Positions 1 to 9,715 of a DNA stretch of 64,000 nucleotides are shown here, one piece after another (position 1 is the stretch's first letter; each line of letters begins with the position of its first letter). The stretch lies in NCBI GenBank assembly GCA_963921795.1, contig OY997655.1, positions 9,728,054 to 9,792,053 on the forward strand, in the 5' to 3' direction. This DNA is from Nannobrachium achirus (lineage: Eukaryota; Chordata; Actinopteri; Myctophiformes; Myctophidae). The position numbers were made by a program, and so were the translations under genes. Below the pieces are notes generated by a model. The model did no database searches. It had not been told where the DNA came from and saw only the letters and a program-made list of their open reading frames with translations.

Positions 1-111
1 ATGCTGGTTTGTTTACTGTTGAGTGAGAAAACAACGTTGCACATTAAGTTAATCATCTGGGGACCCCCAAAAATAATTTGGGTCCCGACCCACAGGTTGA
101 GAACCACTGGT
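1..111. mobile_element. hAT-like element, 3' end
   Basis: The sequence ends in GGTTGAGAACCACTG, the inverted terminal repeat of the CAGTGGTTCTCAACC family that occurs complete at 37824-38157. The left part lies outside the window. The interior motif of repeated GGACCCCC with an AATAATTTGGG context matches the other copies. Non-coding. Confidence 0.6.
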
Positions 112-199
112 ATAGAGGCTAGAGAAAGCCGGACGTACCACGGTGGATTCCAACCCGCAACCTCCTTGGTGGTGGGTTGGCTCTTTAGTCTTTACCACT

Positions 200-404
200 C
201 TTTACTCACTCAATCACAACACCAGAGGCAGCTCCACAGACCACGTCCAACCCAGATTTGGCCCAAACAATGGGTTTCCTGCTATGCCGCAAAGAAATGT
301 GGAACTCCCTACCGAAGACCTTAAAACCTATAGCCTCCTTTAAAACCGCTCTGAACAGTCACTTACATGAACTGTACCTTTTCCTATACTATGCAAACTT
401 CTAA
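200..404 (+). pseudogene. LINE reverse-transcriptase C-terminal fragment
   Basis: Conceptual translation gives HNTRGSSTDHVQPRFGPN and then, after a frame change, EMWNSLPKTLKPIASFKTAL followed by a stop near 404. The pattern WNSLP...SFKTAL is typical of the very C-terminus of non-LTR retrotransposon polyproteins of the CR1/L2/Rex group. The same NTRGSSTDHV block recurs on the minus strand at 58983-59143, so both come from one LINE family. The frame change and missing upstream domains show it is a dead 5'-truncated copy. Confidence 0.6.
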
Positions 405-868
405 TATAGTCCTCGATCAAACAATCCTCCAGCCGAGAGCTATTATAATAATAAGACACATTAATCAAGAGCTGTGCTCCCTTCAGTCCACCCATAGAAT
501 ACCACAGATTCAATTAGTCTGCTAGCAAACCATTCAATCCTTCTATAGAGCAAATTGAGTTAAAAGCAAATACTAAACTTTGTAATAAATATATACAGCC
601 GGTGCGTTTTAAGAGGCATGGCTGCCGGGGATGATAAATGACTGACTTCAATATCTCAAAACACAGAGGCATGCGAAGAGCTTTAATATATTTACACAAC
701 ACTACTGGAAGCACAATGATTAAAACACTATAACTTTATATACAAGGGAAAAAAGTGAAACTAATTATTTGGCAGTATTAAAAACACAATAAGAAAGTTT
801 CACCTCAAACGCAAGGATGAAAGAATCGACAGGCATTGAAATGATGCAAACGAATGAAGTTGGATGAA

Positions 869-869
<1 letters not shown>

Positions 870-948
<79 letters not shown>
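870..948. repeat. (GA)n microsatellite
   Basis: Nearly uninterrupted GA dinucleotide repeat of about 79 bp. The RERERE and SLSLSL reading frames across it are artefacts of the repeat. Confidence 0.95.
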
Positions 949-952
<4 letters not shown>

Positions 953-1989
953 GAATTCTCACTTCTTTTCCAAGAGACTACAGTGATTTATGAGAGCGCT
1001 ACAGTTATTTGTTCAGTGTCTTTGTGTTTGCCATCAGGTGAGAGGGATTTCTGTAAGCTTGGGATTTCGGCGGTGGGGGTTTATCACCTGCAGCCATTAC
1101 TAATTTGTTGTTACAGCGTTTTATATCATTGTGCAAATTAAACCAACAGCTTTCACCGCCCATTCATGTCGAACAAGGATTCACACTTCATTATAGTTTT
1201 ACAACAAGAAGCCAAATTAATAGCGTTAAAAAGCCAGCAGCCTCAACAAGCAAAGCAAGCATTGTGTCCTCTTTTTTATCGGATAAACAAACAGAAGCTT
1301 GTTTGTTTTGGGAAACTAAACGGTGCTTCAGTATCTCATAGTGTCTTAAGTTAAGACTAATGCACTTGCATGATAAAGTATATACGGGCATGGCCATTCT
1401 AGCTGTGCACAACTCCTTGAGCCCATATTGCCTTGCTTGCATGCAGCTTGATTAAGAAGACAAGTGTTACAGCTACATCCTCTATCACGTTATGCCACAC
1501 ACAGTCTGCACAGATGGCAAGGTTTGAGAAATCCTAGTAGCAATTTCAACAAGCTAGTATCTCCCTAACCACCTCCTAATTAACCCAATCGACCGTCTAG
1601 TAACTCCCAATCCACCAAATAACTCCCTCGCCACCAACTAGCCACTCCCAATCATCACATAGCCAAATCCCTAGCCACAGTCTAGCAACTCCCACTCCAC
1701 CACTTACAGTAGCCAACTCCCTAGTCACCAGCTAGCAACTCCCTATAGCCACAATCTGGCCTAGCCACCATACAGTAGGAACTATAGGAATCCTCTTTTC
1801 TTCTGCCCAGGGTGCATGGATGGAATCAAACAGTGCTTTCCGTTCTCTTCTACAAACCCCACCCAGGGGTTTCTGTGTGACAACTTCAGTCACACAGACA
1901 CGATACAACAAACCTTCGGGAGCGCACGGCTATGAAGAATAAAGAGACTGACGCCGGCACTCATGTTCTGTTCTTCAGGCACTGATTAT
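949..1989. other. no gene seen; degenerate ACTCCC repeats inside
   Basis: No convincing coding sequence. Around 1555-1775 there is a run of irregular, strongly diverged units of roughly 40 bp built on CTAGCCACCA and AGCAACTCCC, which looks like an old decayed tandem repeat. The rest is unrecognised. Confidence 0.5.
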
Positions 1990-2300
1990 TTTGTTTTGTT
2001 TTTTATTTTTTATTGTATTTTTTATTTGAACTATAATTTTTATCCCACGATTTTGTAACCCATTTTCACCCAGTGCCAATTGCCCATGTAATCCTGGGCT
2101 CTGCTCTCCCTCTGCCACGCCTGGGGAGACAACGGACTGACCTCATGCTTCCTTCAGTGCATGAGGAGTCTAAGTTGCTTCTTTTCACCTGGCAGTGGGG
2201 ATTTCCCCGGTTTGGACATAGCACGTGGAAGGAACACATAATTCCAACCAATTCCTTTCCCATCCATCAGGCGCCCCGGCTGGCCAGGGGGAGACACGGG
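1990..2300 (-). mobile_element. tRNA-derived SINE, 3' part
   Basis: Read on the minus strand this shares the 3' body of the SINE at 23232-23619: a GGCAGAGGGAGAGC block, then an AAAATGGGTTACAAAATCG block and an A-rich tail, seen on the plus strand as a T-rich run at 1990-2040. It is more diverged than the 23-kb copy, and its tRNA-like head is missing or decayed. Confidence 0.55.
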
Positions 2301-2432
2301 GAGAAGCTCATTAAGTCTTGAAAACAATGAAAGGTAGATAATGTTGCCATACTGACTGAATGGGAAAAAAAGCTTTTATTTAATTTTTTTACTCATTTAT
2401 CAATGGCGTGTAAGAAACAGCTTATTGCTTAA

Positions 2433-3076
2433 AGGAGGCATACAGACCAAAATAGGACCCCCCCTGAATGAGAATGTTTCCCCAGACCTTCTTACCTGGT
2501 TAGGTTGATATGTCTCATTTCTGCCCCTGTTCTGAGATCTGTAGAATAGTCCCCACTGCTAAAACGGGCGTATCACCTCTATCCAAAAGCGCACATTTCG
2601 GCCGCTTCAAAAGATTTTTTTTTTAATGAATCGTCCAGACATGCTTCCTAGACATACCAGACACGCTGTTGTAGCCTGTGAAGGGTTAATAGCCTGTTTA
2701 CCAGGGCTAAGGAAAGCAATGCTGCCTCGAGCTCTCGCGAGATTTCGCGAGACTTCCCCTCTAGCTCTCAGACCTGAGGCAGGAAGTGGCCGTTCTCATT
2801 GCTTTGTTTACATCAATGCACGGAGCGTCTCGCTAAATCACTGTGTGTGGTGACTGTAGGAAGCATGTCTGGATGATTCCTCAAAGATTTTTTTGTTTGG
2901 AAGCGGCCAAAATGTGCGCTTTTGGATAGAGGCGATACGCCCGTTTTAGCAGTGGGGACTATTCTACAGATCTCAGAACAGGGGCAGAAATGAGACATAT
3001 CAACCGAACCAGGTAAGAACATCTGTGGAAACATTCTCATTCAGGGGGGGGTCCTATTTTGGTCTGTATGCCTCCT
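2433..3076. mobile_element. TTAA-inserting element with long inverted ends
   Basis: A 644-bp element is flanked by TTAA on both sides (2429-2432 and 3077-3080). The ends AGGAGGCATACAGACCAAAA and its complement begin inverted repeats that run about 220 bp inward. The centre (about 2640-2860) is unrelated sequence with no transposase. TTAA duplication with purine-rich AGG termini fits Kolobok- or piggyBac-type non-autonomous elements; which one cannot be decided here. Confidence 0.8.
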
Positions 3077-3080
3077 TTAA

Positions 3081-3529
3081 GTGACATTTATCAACGCATT
3101 CTAAACAGCCAATCCTAGCATACATTTGATCTCAGCGTTGCCGGCTGAAACCTAGCGTCATTTAAATCCCACGCCCTGAAAATATTCTCCGAAACGCCCA
3201 CGATTTTACTACCAGAACAATCGGAATACGACCTAACGATCTAAGCTATAGAAGATTATACTTATTAATAATTAATCAAACATTGTCATTCTATGATGGA
3301 TAGTCATCAGGGCAGGTCACCTCATAAAGATCCATTACACTGCTCTGGTGAAGCCAGTCAGTGATATCCATGCACTCTGGATGCACTCAGAGCAGACTAC
3401 ATTTGAAAAGCGGTAATTCTAAAGTGGTGATTAAGCCCAAACCACTCTTTATCCCTCGTCCTCCTCGGTGTGTGTTCCCTTGGAATTGGAAGCTTTTTTT
3501 ACCCCCTCCTCCAACGCTCCTCTCCCGAG
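3081..3529. other. no gene seen
   Basis: AT-rich unique-looking sequence to about 3300, then mixed sequence. No coding signal or recognised repeat. Confidence 0.4.
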
Positions 3530-4186
3530 CAGAGCTCCAGCAGCGGTTGCATGCATGCGCTCTGCTCCGCACAGCTCTGAGAATCAGGGGTGTCGCACCA
3601 AATTCTGGGCCCTGGGTACAAGGATTCAGTGTGGGACCCCCTGTGCTTTAACTATTGAAAAATAGCAGATATACAAGCTCACAGCGCGGCACCGAGTGCC
3701 GCGCTGCGAGCTTGTAAATCTGTTATTTTTGAAAAAATCGTGAAAATCTTTGAATATTTCAAATCCTTTTTTGAAAACCCTATGTTTCTATGTTAGTAGT
3801 GCTCAAGCTTTTTCACGTGAAGGACCCCCAAAAATGATAATGTATTTGGCCACGGAACCCCCATCTCAAAATATTTAGTTCCAGAGGCAAAGTTTGACTG
3901 ACAAATGTTCGCTTAAAAATTACATAATATATTCAAAGACTTGCACATAATTTTTCACGACTTTTCAAAAATAGCAGATCTACAAGCTCGCAGCGCGGCA
4001 CTCGGTGCCGCGCTGTGAGCTTGTATATCTGCTATTTTTCAATAGCCAAAGTATGAAATAATTAAGGCCCCTCCTCCACCTCCGGCCCTAGTAACTCAGT
4101 CCCACTTTTCCCCCCCTCGTGACGCCCCTGCCTGAGCTCCAGTAGTGGTTGCATGCATACGCTCTGCTCCGCCCAGCTCTGAGAGC
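3530..4186. repeat. 54-bp direct repeats flanking the hAT element
   Basis: The segment with GTTGCATGCATGCGCTCTGC at 3530-3583 is repeated with about 90 percent identity at 4133-4186, on the two sides of the element at 3585-4130. It is too long for a transposon target duplication, so a short tandem duplication before insertion is more likely. Confidence 0.65.
3585..4130 (+). mobile_element. composite hAT-like element with two hairpins
   Basis: The ends are CAGGGGTGTCGCACC and GTGACGCCCCTG, a short imperfect hAT-type inverted repeat. Inside are two hairpins of the recurrent family in opposite orientation (3657-3731 and 3963-4040), separated by a GGACCCCC-rich hAT-like stretch. Six further copies lie at 33157, 35352, 38510, 42530, 43852 and 51975. 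No clear 8-bp target duplication is seen here; instead the element sits between direct repeats of about 54 bp (3530-3583 and 4133-4186). Confidence 0.7.
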
Positions 4187-4485
4187 ATTGTACGTACACT
4201 ATATTGATAGTTCCTTCATGGGCTGAGGGCTCCTGCTGACAAGCCCATCAATAACAATAAGCCCAACACCTCTCCTCCCACCGGAATATGGAACGCAATT
4301 CCTTTAGCCGACACCAGGAGCCTGCAGGGGTTTGCGTGCACATTCCACCGGGGCAGGGGTCTCTGGACCCACTAGGGTGGGGTGGGGGGATTGGGGCGGT
4401 GCTAAATCTTTGTGTGATAGATGTATTTATTTTCTATTTTCTATTTTTTTTTACTTTAACTACCTGTACCATAGCAACCCCTAGC

Positions 4486-4930
4486 ACTGGTTCCCAAACA
4501 CGGGTCGTGGACCCATTTTGGGTCGCGGACACATTTGTATGGGTCCCTTATTTATTTTTTTCCCCCTACATTTTGTATTTAATTATTATTATTTAAAAAA
4601 ACATATCAAAAAACATTCACCACAAAAGCTAAGATTTCCAAGAATGTCTAAGTAAATTCATTAAGGACTTTTTAATACCTCTAAATTGACAAATTAAACA
4701 TTGGCCAAATTGTCAAATATTAGAGGCAGAAATTGTGAAAATAGCAGATCTACATGCTCAAAACGCCTCGCGTTTGCGAGGCGTTTTGATCATGTAGATC
4801 TGCTATTTTCACAATAGAACCATGTTATACAAAATGTAATGTCTCAACTCTTGGTGCTCGTGGGATGGGGGTCCCCAGTTGAAATATGATTATTTTGGGG
4901 GTCGCAGCCTGAAAAGGTTGAGAACCACTG
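4486..4930. mobile_element. hAT-like element with hairpin
   Basis: It starts with CACTGGTTCCCAAACACGGG and ends with GGTTGAGAACCACTG. The left end resembles the 37498 family and the right end the 37824 family, so it may be chimeric. It holds a strong hairpin at 4732-4815 with outer stem ATTGTGAAAA and TTTTCACAAT and inner stem AACGCCTCGC. No clean target duplication was found. Confidence 0.6.
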
Positions 4931-5112
4931 CTATAGAAGAGTGTTGTTTGCAACAGTTCTCTTTTGAACGAGGTTTAAATCCAGTAAATATGCATCGTGC
5001 CTCCTCCGTGCCTTCTGTCCACTGTGCTGCCTCGTTAGGACCCGATGATTAAAACATTATGAAGTGACCTTTAAAGTTCCAGTGGTCTGCTGGTTGTTCT
5101 ACTTCCAACTCT

Positions 5113-5193
5113 CTCTCTGTGTGTGTGTGTTTGTGTGTGTGCGTGTGTGCGTGTGTGCGTGTGTGCGTGCGTGCGTGCGTGCGTGCGTGCGTG
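5113..5193. repeat. (GT)n/(GTGC)n microsatellite
   Basis: GT repeat grading into GTGC units. Frames through it are artefacts. Confidence 0.9.
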
Positions 5194-5385
5194 GCTGAAG
5201 TTGTGTAGCAGTTCATTTCAGCGTCGCCTGACCACTTGGTCACCCAGGCCTGCCACTGGTCACCCAAGCGGTATTGCAGCTCAGGGTACATTACAAAGTT
5301 ACAAACATGCATAGCTAAATACAGACGCAGTCACACAGGAGGCGGTGTGACCACCGCTCAAAAAAGAAAGCTTGTGCACGTGTAC

Positions 5386-5556
5386 CAGAGTCCTGCACGG
5401 GTCCAACTTTTAGAACCCGCGCCCGCCCGTCATTAATCAGATCCGTGGACCACCCGTCTACCCGTGATTATATAAAAATCAAAACCAGATCCGGCCCGCC
5501 CGTTAAAAAAAGGACCCGTCGCCCGCCCGCCCGCCCCGACCCATTGCAGGACTCTT
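5386..5556. mobile_element. short hAT-like MITE
   Basis: A 171-bp element with the perfect 8-bp target duplication ACGTGTAC at 5378-5385 and 5557-5564. The ends AGAGTCCTGCACGGG and CCATTGCAGGACTCT are inverted repeats. The interior is GC-rich with repeated CCGCCCG. No coding capacity. Confidence 0.8.
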
Positions 5557-5839
5557 ACGTGTACACAACACATTACACACACCTGGAAATAGTGCATGGC
5601 ATTCCAGCTTTACTTGAGTGTTTCTAGATGGTGGTATTTTGCTAGTTTTACTTCTACCTCTACCTCTGACTATCACTCATAGCGGCGTTACCATTACCAT
5701 TCTGTGTGTTCTCTATCTTGGGAGCTCTGATTAAAATCTTTCCACATCAATTACAACAGCCATTAACTTAAAGCCAAGCCGTCGTTCATCTTAATCACGA
5801 GAGTCCAAACCAGCTCTTACAAAGTTCTGGATACTATTA

Positions 5840-6100
5840 TGGTCGTTTGTCGGGCGGAAACCTCGTATCTCCAAGTTTCAAATGTGTACGTTCTTCCGCA
5901 AAGTAAAGTCCTGGCTGCTTCATCATACAAGGCCGTCGCACAAAAGTAGTGAAAACAGCAGATCTACAAGCACACAACGCCTCGCACCGCGAGGCGTTGT
6001 GTGCTTGTAGATCGGCTGTTTTCACTAGTTTAAATCATTTTTAAAATGAAAAATGCAAAACGAACGGTTTTGGACATATACAAGGTTTTCACCCAACAAC
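5840..6100. mobile_element. MITE of the CGTC-TIR family with perfect hairpin
   Basis: The ends CGTTTGTCGGGCGGAAACC and its counterpart near 6085-6100 are inverted. The middle is a strong hairpin (5947-6027) with arms GTGAAAACAGCAGATCTACA and its complement, inner stem CAACGCCTCGC. The same element is nested inside two different hAT families at 32.4, 34.9, 57.2 and 57.9 kb. Its right end abuts an (AT)n tract. Confidence 0.7.
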
Positions 6101-6102
6101 GA

Positions 6103-6103
<1 letters not shown>

Positions 6104-6154
<51 letters not shown>
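6104..6154. repeat. (AT)n microsatellite
   Basis: Uninterrupted AT repeat of about 51 bp. Confidence 0.95.
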
Positions 6155-6157
<3 letters not shown>

Positions 6158-6537
6158 AAAAATCATGATGATAATCTGCAATCTTTACAAAGCCTCAAAC
6201 AAACACCTAAGAAGGCAGCTCTCTTTATCAGACTTACATTCATCTTTGTGACTTAATTAGCTTTGCCTTTTTCTTGTCGTGGCCACGGGATGGATGAGCA
6301 GATATGATCGCTCGGATTCACAGATACGGAACGAGGCAGGAGCCAAATGAAACGCATAAATAAATATAGTAAAAAAAAAGCTTTAAGAACTAGGAAGAGC
6401 ATCAGCCAGCGAGGTGGAACAGTCCGGTGCTTCTCAGATAAAGGGCAATACGTTGCAAACTGCAAACAAAGTTGTAAGCAAGGTTGGTGGGGCACTGCCC
6501 ATAAGTCCGAAATCTCATTAGTTCGAATTTAGTTAAG

Positions 6538-6710
6538 CCTCGAACAGAGTCGGGTCCGCGTGTAGTGCGGTGTAGTCTTTTTGAGCGTTAACGTTGTAGT
6601 GTTATGACTCAAAAAGCCTACACCGCACTACACCGCGGCGCGGACGCGACTCTTTTCGAGGCTTTAGGGTTAGGTTTTAGGGTTAGGTTTAGGCATAGTT
6701 TTACTGAGGT
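6538..6710. mobile_element. fold-back element with telomere-like tail
   Basis: Arms containing GCCTCGAA, GTAGTGCGGTGTAG and CTTTTTGAG are repeated inverted, forming a hairpin of about 125 bp (6538-6662). It is followed by degenerate TTAGGG-like repeats (about 6664-6730). A smaller element of similar design lies at 48960-49110. No coding sequence. Confidence 0.5.
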
Positions 6711-6931
6711 TATGGTTCGGGTTTGGGTTAGGTTTAGGATTTCGGACCAATGCCATGGCACCAGGTTGGTTGGTGTCTTTTTAGAGATTAATGTTTAGAA
6801 CTGACCACTGGGAACATATATTGTCTCGGTTCAAACTGAGCTGGTTCAGTGTTCCCGCTGTCACGCTTTGACATTTTCTCATCCAGTTCACCTCACTCGC
6901 TCTGTTTTTTGTGTTGTAGTTTTGTCTATTG

Positions 6932-7240
6932 CAGTGGTTCTCAAGCTTTTCAGGCCGCGAACCCCTAAAATAATCATATTTCAACTGGGGACCCCCCCCC
7001 CCCCACCCTGACGAGCACTAAGAGTTGAGACATTACATTCTGTTTAACACGATTTTAGAGGTATTAAAAAGCTCCTTTAATTATCACTATAGAAATGTGC
7101 AGACACCCTGTATACACTTAAACTTTGTGTTGGTTTATTTACGGAAAACACTTGTTGCACATTAAGTTAATCATCTGGGGACCCCCCAAAATAATATGGG
7201 GACCCCCCTGTGGTCCCGACCCACAGGTTGAGAACCAGTG
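6932..7240. mobile_element. hAT-like element without hairpin
   Basis: The ends are CAGTGGTTCTCAAGC and GGTTGAGAACCAGTG. The target duplication is GTCTATTG at 6924-6931 and GTCTACTG at 7241-7248, seven of eight matching. It belongs to the same family as 37824-38157, but the internal hairpin is absent. Confidence 0.75.
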
Positions 7241-7372
7241 GTCTACTGGAAGGGAAGGCAGCCCAGTTTGAGATGTCACAGCTGTCACAGCAGGGCTGGG
7301 TGACATGGCTTCCATTACGATCAACAAAATGATTACAAAAAAAGATTTTAATGTTTTAATGTGGATTCGTTA

Positions 7373-7443
7373 TTTTTTTTTTTTTTTTTTGGGGGGGGGG
7401 GGGGGGGGGAGACTGTTGACTGTTGTAAAAAAAAAAAAAAAAA
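7373..7443. repeat. poly-T/poly-G and poly-A tracts
   Basis: About 18 T are followed directly by about 19 G (7373-7409), then a short spacer and about 17 A (7427-7443). The G run could form a quadruplex. Long homopolymers are also error-prone in sequencing, so exact lengths are unsafe. Confidence 0.85.
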
Positions 7444-7444
7444 G

Positions 7445-7570
7445 AAAGCTCAATGGCCTTGTGGTTAGAGTGTCCGCTCGAGACTGGGAGGTTGGGGTTC
7501 GATCTCCCTGCTTGGTAACTCAAATTGCATTGATTTTAAGACCCATAAATGTATTAAAGTATATATATAT
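7445..7570 (+). mobile_element. tRNA-derived SINE head
   Basis: GGCCTTGTGGTTAGAGTGTC resembles a tRNA A box and GGTTCGATC a B box, at tRNA-like spacing. This is the usual head of a fish SINE. The body is short and ends near an AT repeat at about 7561. Confidence 0.55.
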
Positions 7571-8265
7571 AAAGATGGGCATTGTGGATGTTTTGGTACC
7601 AAGTACATGTCTGTATCTATTACGGTTCTTGAGATACAGCATATCGTCGGAGAAGAGGCTAATTTCATAAGAATCGTTCACTTCGTGATGCAAGCACGAC
7701 ATTTGGCACACTCTTAAGGAAAAGGGCACTGACCACTCAAATTTCCAAGATGGCGACCGTTTTCTTCACCTTTTCTTTTGCGTAGCCAGAGTGGTATTTG
7801 AAGAGTATATGTACCAAATGTCATGCTTGCATCACAAAATGAACGATTATTTCCTTAAACTGCTTCACTAAGGGGGTGTTCTTGTACATGAAGCTGCCTC
7901 ACGCTACAGAAACAGGAGATAGGCTCCTTCCCTATGGGTCACATGGCTTAGCGAGGCTAGCCTGGAATCAGACGAATCCGCCGGTAAAAACATGTTTTGC
8001 CCTGGGCAGATTTGGGTCTGGCCCGCTCAATTGTGAATCCATTTCTTTCCCCCCGAAGTGTTGGGTGACCAATCATGGCCCAATATTGGTCTGGTCTAAC
8101 CAGTTTGTGCAGGGCCATTTTCTTAACGCCCCTTAAAAAAAAACTCTGCAAAGAAGTACCAGATTCATCTCCACGCAGTGATCTAGTCTGGCTACGCAAG
8201 GCTTACTGTACCGTTGTTTCCTGTCCTGCACATTTGGCACTTATGTAATTTACACTAAGTCTTGC

Positions 8266-9357
8266 TTATTGGCAGTCAATTGCATTCAGTTCATTGGCAT
8301 TCATGGGTGCCAGTTCCCACCTGATGTTGTGTGGGAGTCCAGACTGCTCCAGACCGTACCGAATAACCGCTAGCTCGCATAGCGTCTTCAGCGCCTTCAG
8401 CGTCTTCAGACTAGGACTCAAGTCTAAGATGTACAGGTCTGAGTCTCCAAAAATCACCAGGCAATCTCCCACCATGCAACAGCACATCCATGTCATCTGA
8501 GACGGGCCTTTGCCCTTGAGCGTAACCCTCTCCCACCTTCTGGTCTGTGGAGTGTATTTCCACAGATATTTCCACATCCGAGTACCCCATATGCCACATA
8601 CATACAGCTCTCCATTATAGGCAAAGGCTGTATGACACCTGTGTCCTTTTGGACAAAATGGTGCAGAAGTTGAGAGCTGCCAGCTGTTGGTCTCTGTGTC
8701 AAACACACTGATTCTGCTGTAGTTGCGCTCATCTCTCCCAAATACAAACGTCTTTGTCCCAATGATGGTGGTAGAGAGATCTGACAAAGCAGGTGGTGTA
8801 ATGCCTGTGCTGTTAACTGAAGACCAGACCATTGTGGTGGTGTCCAACTTGTAGATCTCATTAGTGCAATAAGTGCGCTGCTTTTTGTATCCTCCAACAA
8901 CATACATGATCTTCCCCAAGACACAGGCGGAGTGGTGCTTCCTCCCCCTTGGAACGGTCCCAGAAACTCTGGGCTTAAACCATGTGTGGGCGTTGACGTC
9001 AAAGGCATAAAGAACATTGCAGCACTCCTCAGACTCGCACTCCTCAGACATACATCCTCCCCAGATGTAGGCGACATCTTCTATCAGCACGGCTGTGTGC
9101 ATCCAGCGCGTGGAGGGAACCTCACCCCTTCCTCTTCCAGTCACGGGGGGCAACGTCACCCAGCGCAAAGTCACTGTGTTGAACACGGACACCTCCATCT
9201 GGTCCTCAGAGTGCCTGCAGGGCGTTCCAAAGTGGTACACCTTGACACCCGAGACAACATACCTGCCTCCCTTTGATCCTTGTTTAAGGTGCACGGTCCA
9301 ACGGAATTTAAGGCGCACGGAAAAAATGCGTAACCTCTGTATCCTTTTTCCCGCCAT
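8266..9357 (-). CDS. klhdc3-like: klhdc3-like intronless kelch protein, copy 1
   Basis: An uninterrupted 363-residue frame matches KLHDC3 from its second residue (RWTVHL) to near its end. KLHDC3 is known as a kelch-propeller receptor of CUL2 ubiquitin ligases that reads C-terminal degrons; the family is about 380 residues. Visible here are FGTP (43-46, kelch GG lost), WGG (99-101), VGG (154-156), FGRD (206-209, GG lost), CGIW (254-257, lost) and FGDS (303-306, lost), so several blades have decayed glycine pairs. The C-terminal BC-box-like LKTLCELAV (323-331) and LPHNIRWEL remain. A six-residue KALKTL expansion precedes the BC box. The lack of introns indicates retroposition. The start was chosen at the ATG at 9357-9355, which has G at -3 and G at +4; it adds an 18-residue leader not in KLHDC3. 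No poly-A remnant or AATAAA was found. It may be a functional retrogene or a young retropseudogene. Confidence 0.7.
   Translation of the reverse strand: MAGKRIQRLRIFSVRLKFRWTVHLKQGSKGGRYVVSGVKVYHFGTPCRHSEDQMEVSVFNTVTLRWVTLPPVTGRGRGEVPSTRWMHTAVLIEDVAYIWGGCMSEECESEECCNVLYAFDVNAHTWFKPRVSGTVPRGRKHHSACVLGKIMYVVGGYKKQRTYCTNEIYKLDTTTMVWSSVNSTGITPPALSDLSTTIIGTKTFVFGRDERNYSRISVFDTETNSWQLSTSAPFCPKGHRCHTAFAYNGELYVCGIWGTRMWKYLWKYTPQTRRWERVTLKGKGPSQMTWMCCCMVGDCLVIFGDSDLYILDLSPSLKTLKALKTLCELAVIRYGLEQSGLPHNIRWELAPMNANELNAIDCQ
8380..8410. repeat. 9-bp coding repeat before the BC box, copy 1
   Basis: Alternating GCGTCTTCA and GCGCCTTCA units, read on the minus strand as repeated LK(T/A) codons, add six residues relative to KLHDC3. 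Copy 2 has one more unit at 12645-12682. Confidence 0.75.
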
Positions 9358-9398
9358 TTCCGCCTCATCCTTTCTCTCCTTCTTTGATTGTGTACTTC

Positions 9399-9421
9399 TT
9401 ATATAAGCTGCTCTTACGTCA
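9399..9421 (-). promoter_or_regulatory. possible TATA and CRE-like sites, copy 1
   Basis: On the minus strand TGACGTAA (9421-9414) lies just upstream of a TATA-like TTATATAAG sequence (9407-9399), about 42-50 bp before the chosen ATG. Both are kept in copy 2. The pairing of a CRE-like site and TATA box is suggestive only; the resulting 5' leader would be very short. Confidence 0.35.
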
Positions 9422-9489
9422 ACACACAACACCCGACTAAAGCCCCATTTATGATTTCCTTTTCTCTACTTCTTTTTTTAGCTATAATT

Positions 9490-9640
9490 CCAGGGGTAGC
9501 CTGGGCCATGGTCCAGCCTCCGAGGCACATAAGCAGCTTTTGCATCGTGGGTTCGAGTCCCGTTCCCCACAGTCTTTACAACATGTCTCTCTACTTCTGT
9601 CTCTTTTCCCCTGTTTCCCGTCTCCACTTTCAATAAAGGA
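9490..9640 (+). mobile_element. tRNA-derived SINE, unit 1
   Basis: GGTTCGAGTCCCG at about 9549 matches a tRNA B box, followed by a pyrimidine-rich body (CTGTCTCTTTTCCCCTGTTTCC) and CAATAAAGG. Orientation is opposite to the kelch frame. The same SINE is at 13750-13900, so it predates the duplication. Confidence 0.6.
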
Positions 9641-9715
9641 AAAAATAGATAATAATCAAATAATAAAAGAAAGACCACACCTAGTGTGAAGTGATCGAGC
9701 GGTGCTACGAGTTAA

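Noticed and set aside
6664-6730. Interstitial telomere or chromosome-fusion scar
   Set aside because: Only a few degenerate TTAGGG-like units exist, attached to a fold-back element, and a similar pattern recurs at 49035.
8493-9077. 189-194 residue minus-strand frames overlapping the kelch copies, and plus-strand frames opposite them
   Set aside because: They are alternative-frame shadows of the kelch coding sequence, duplicated along with it.
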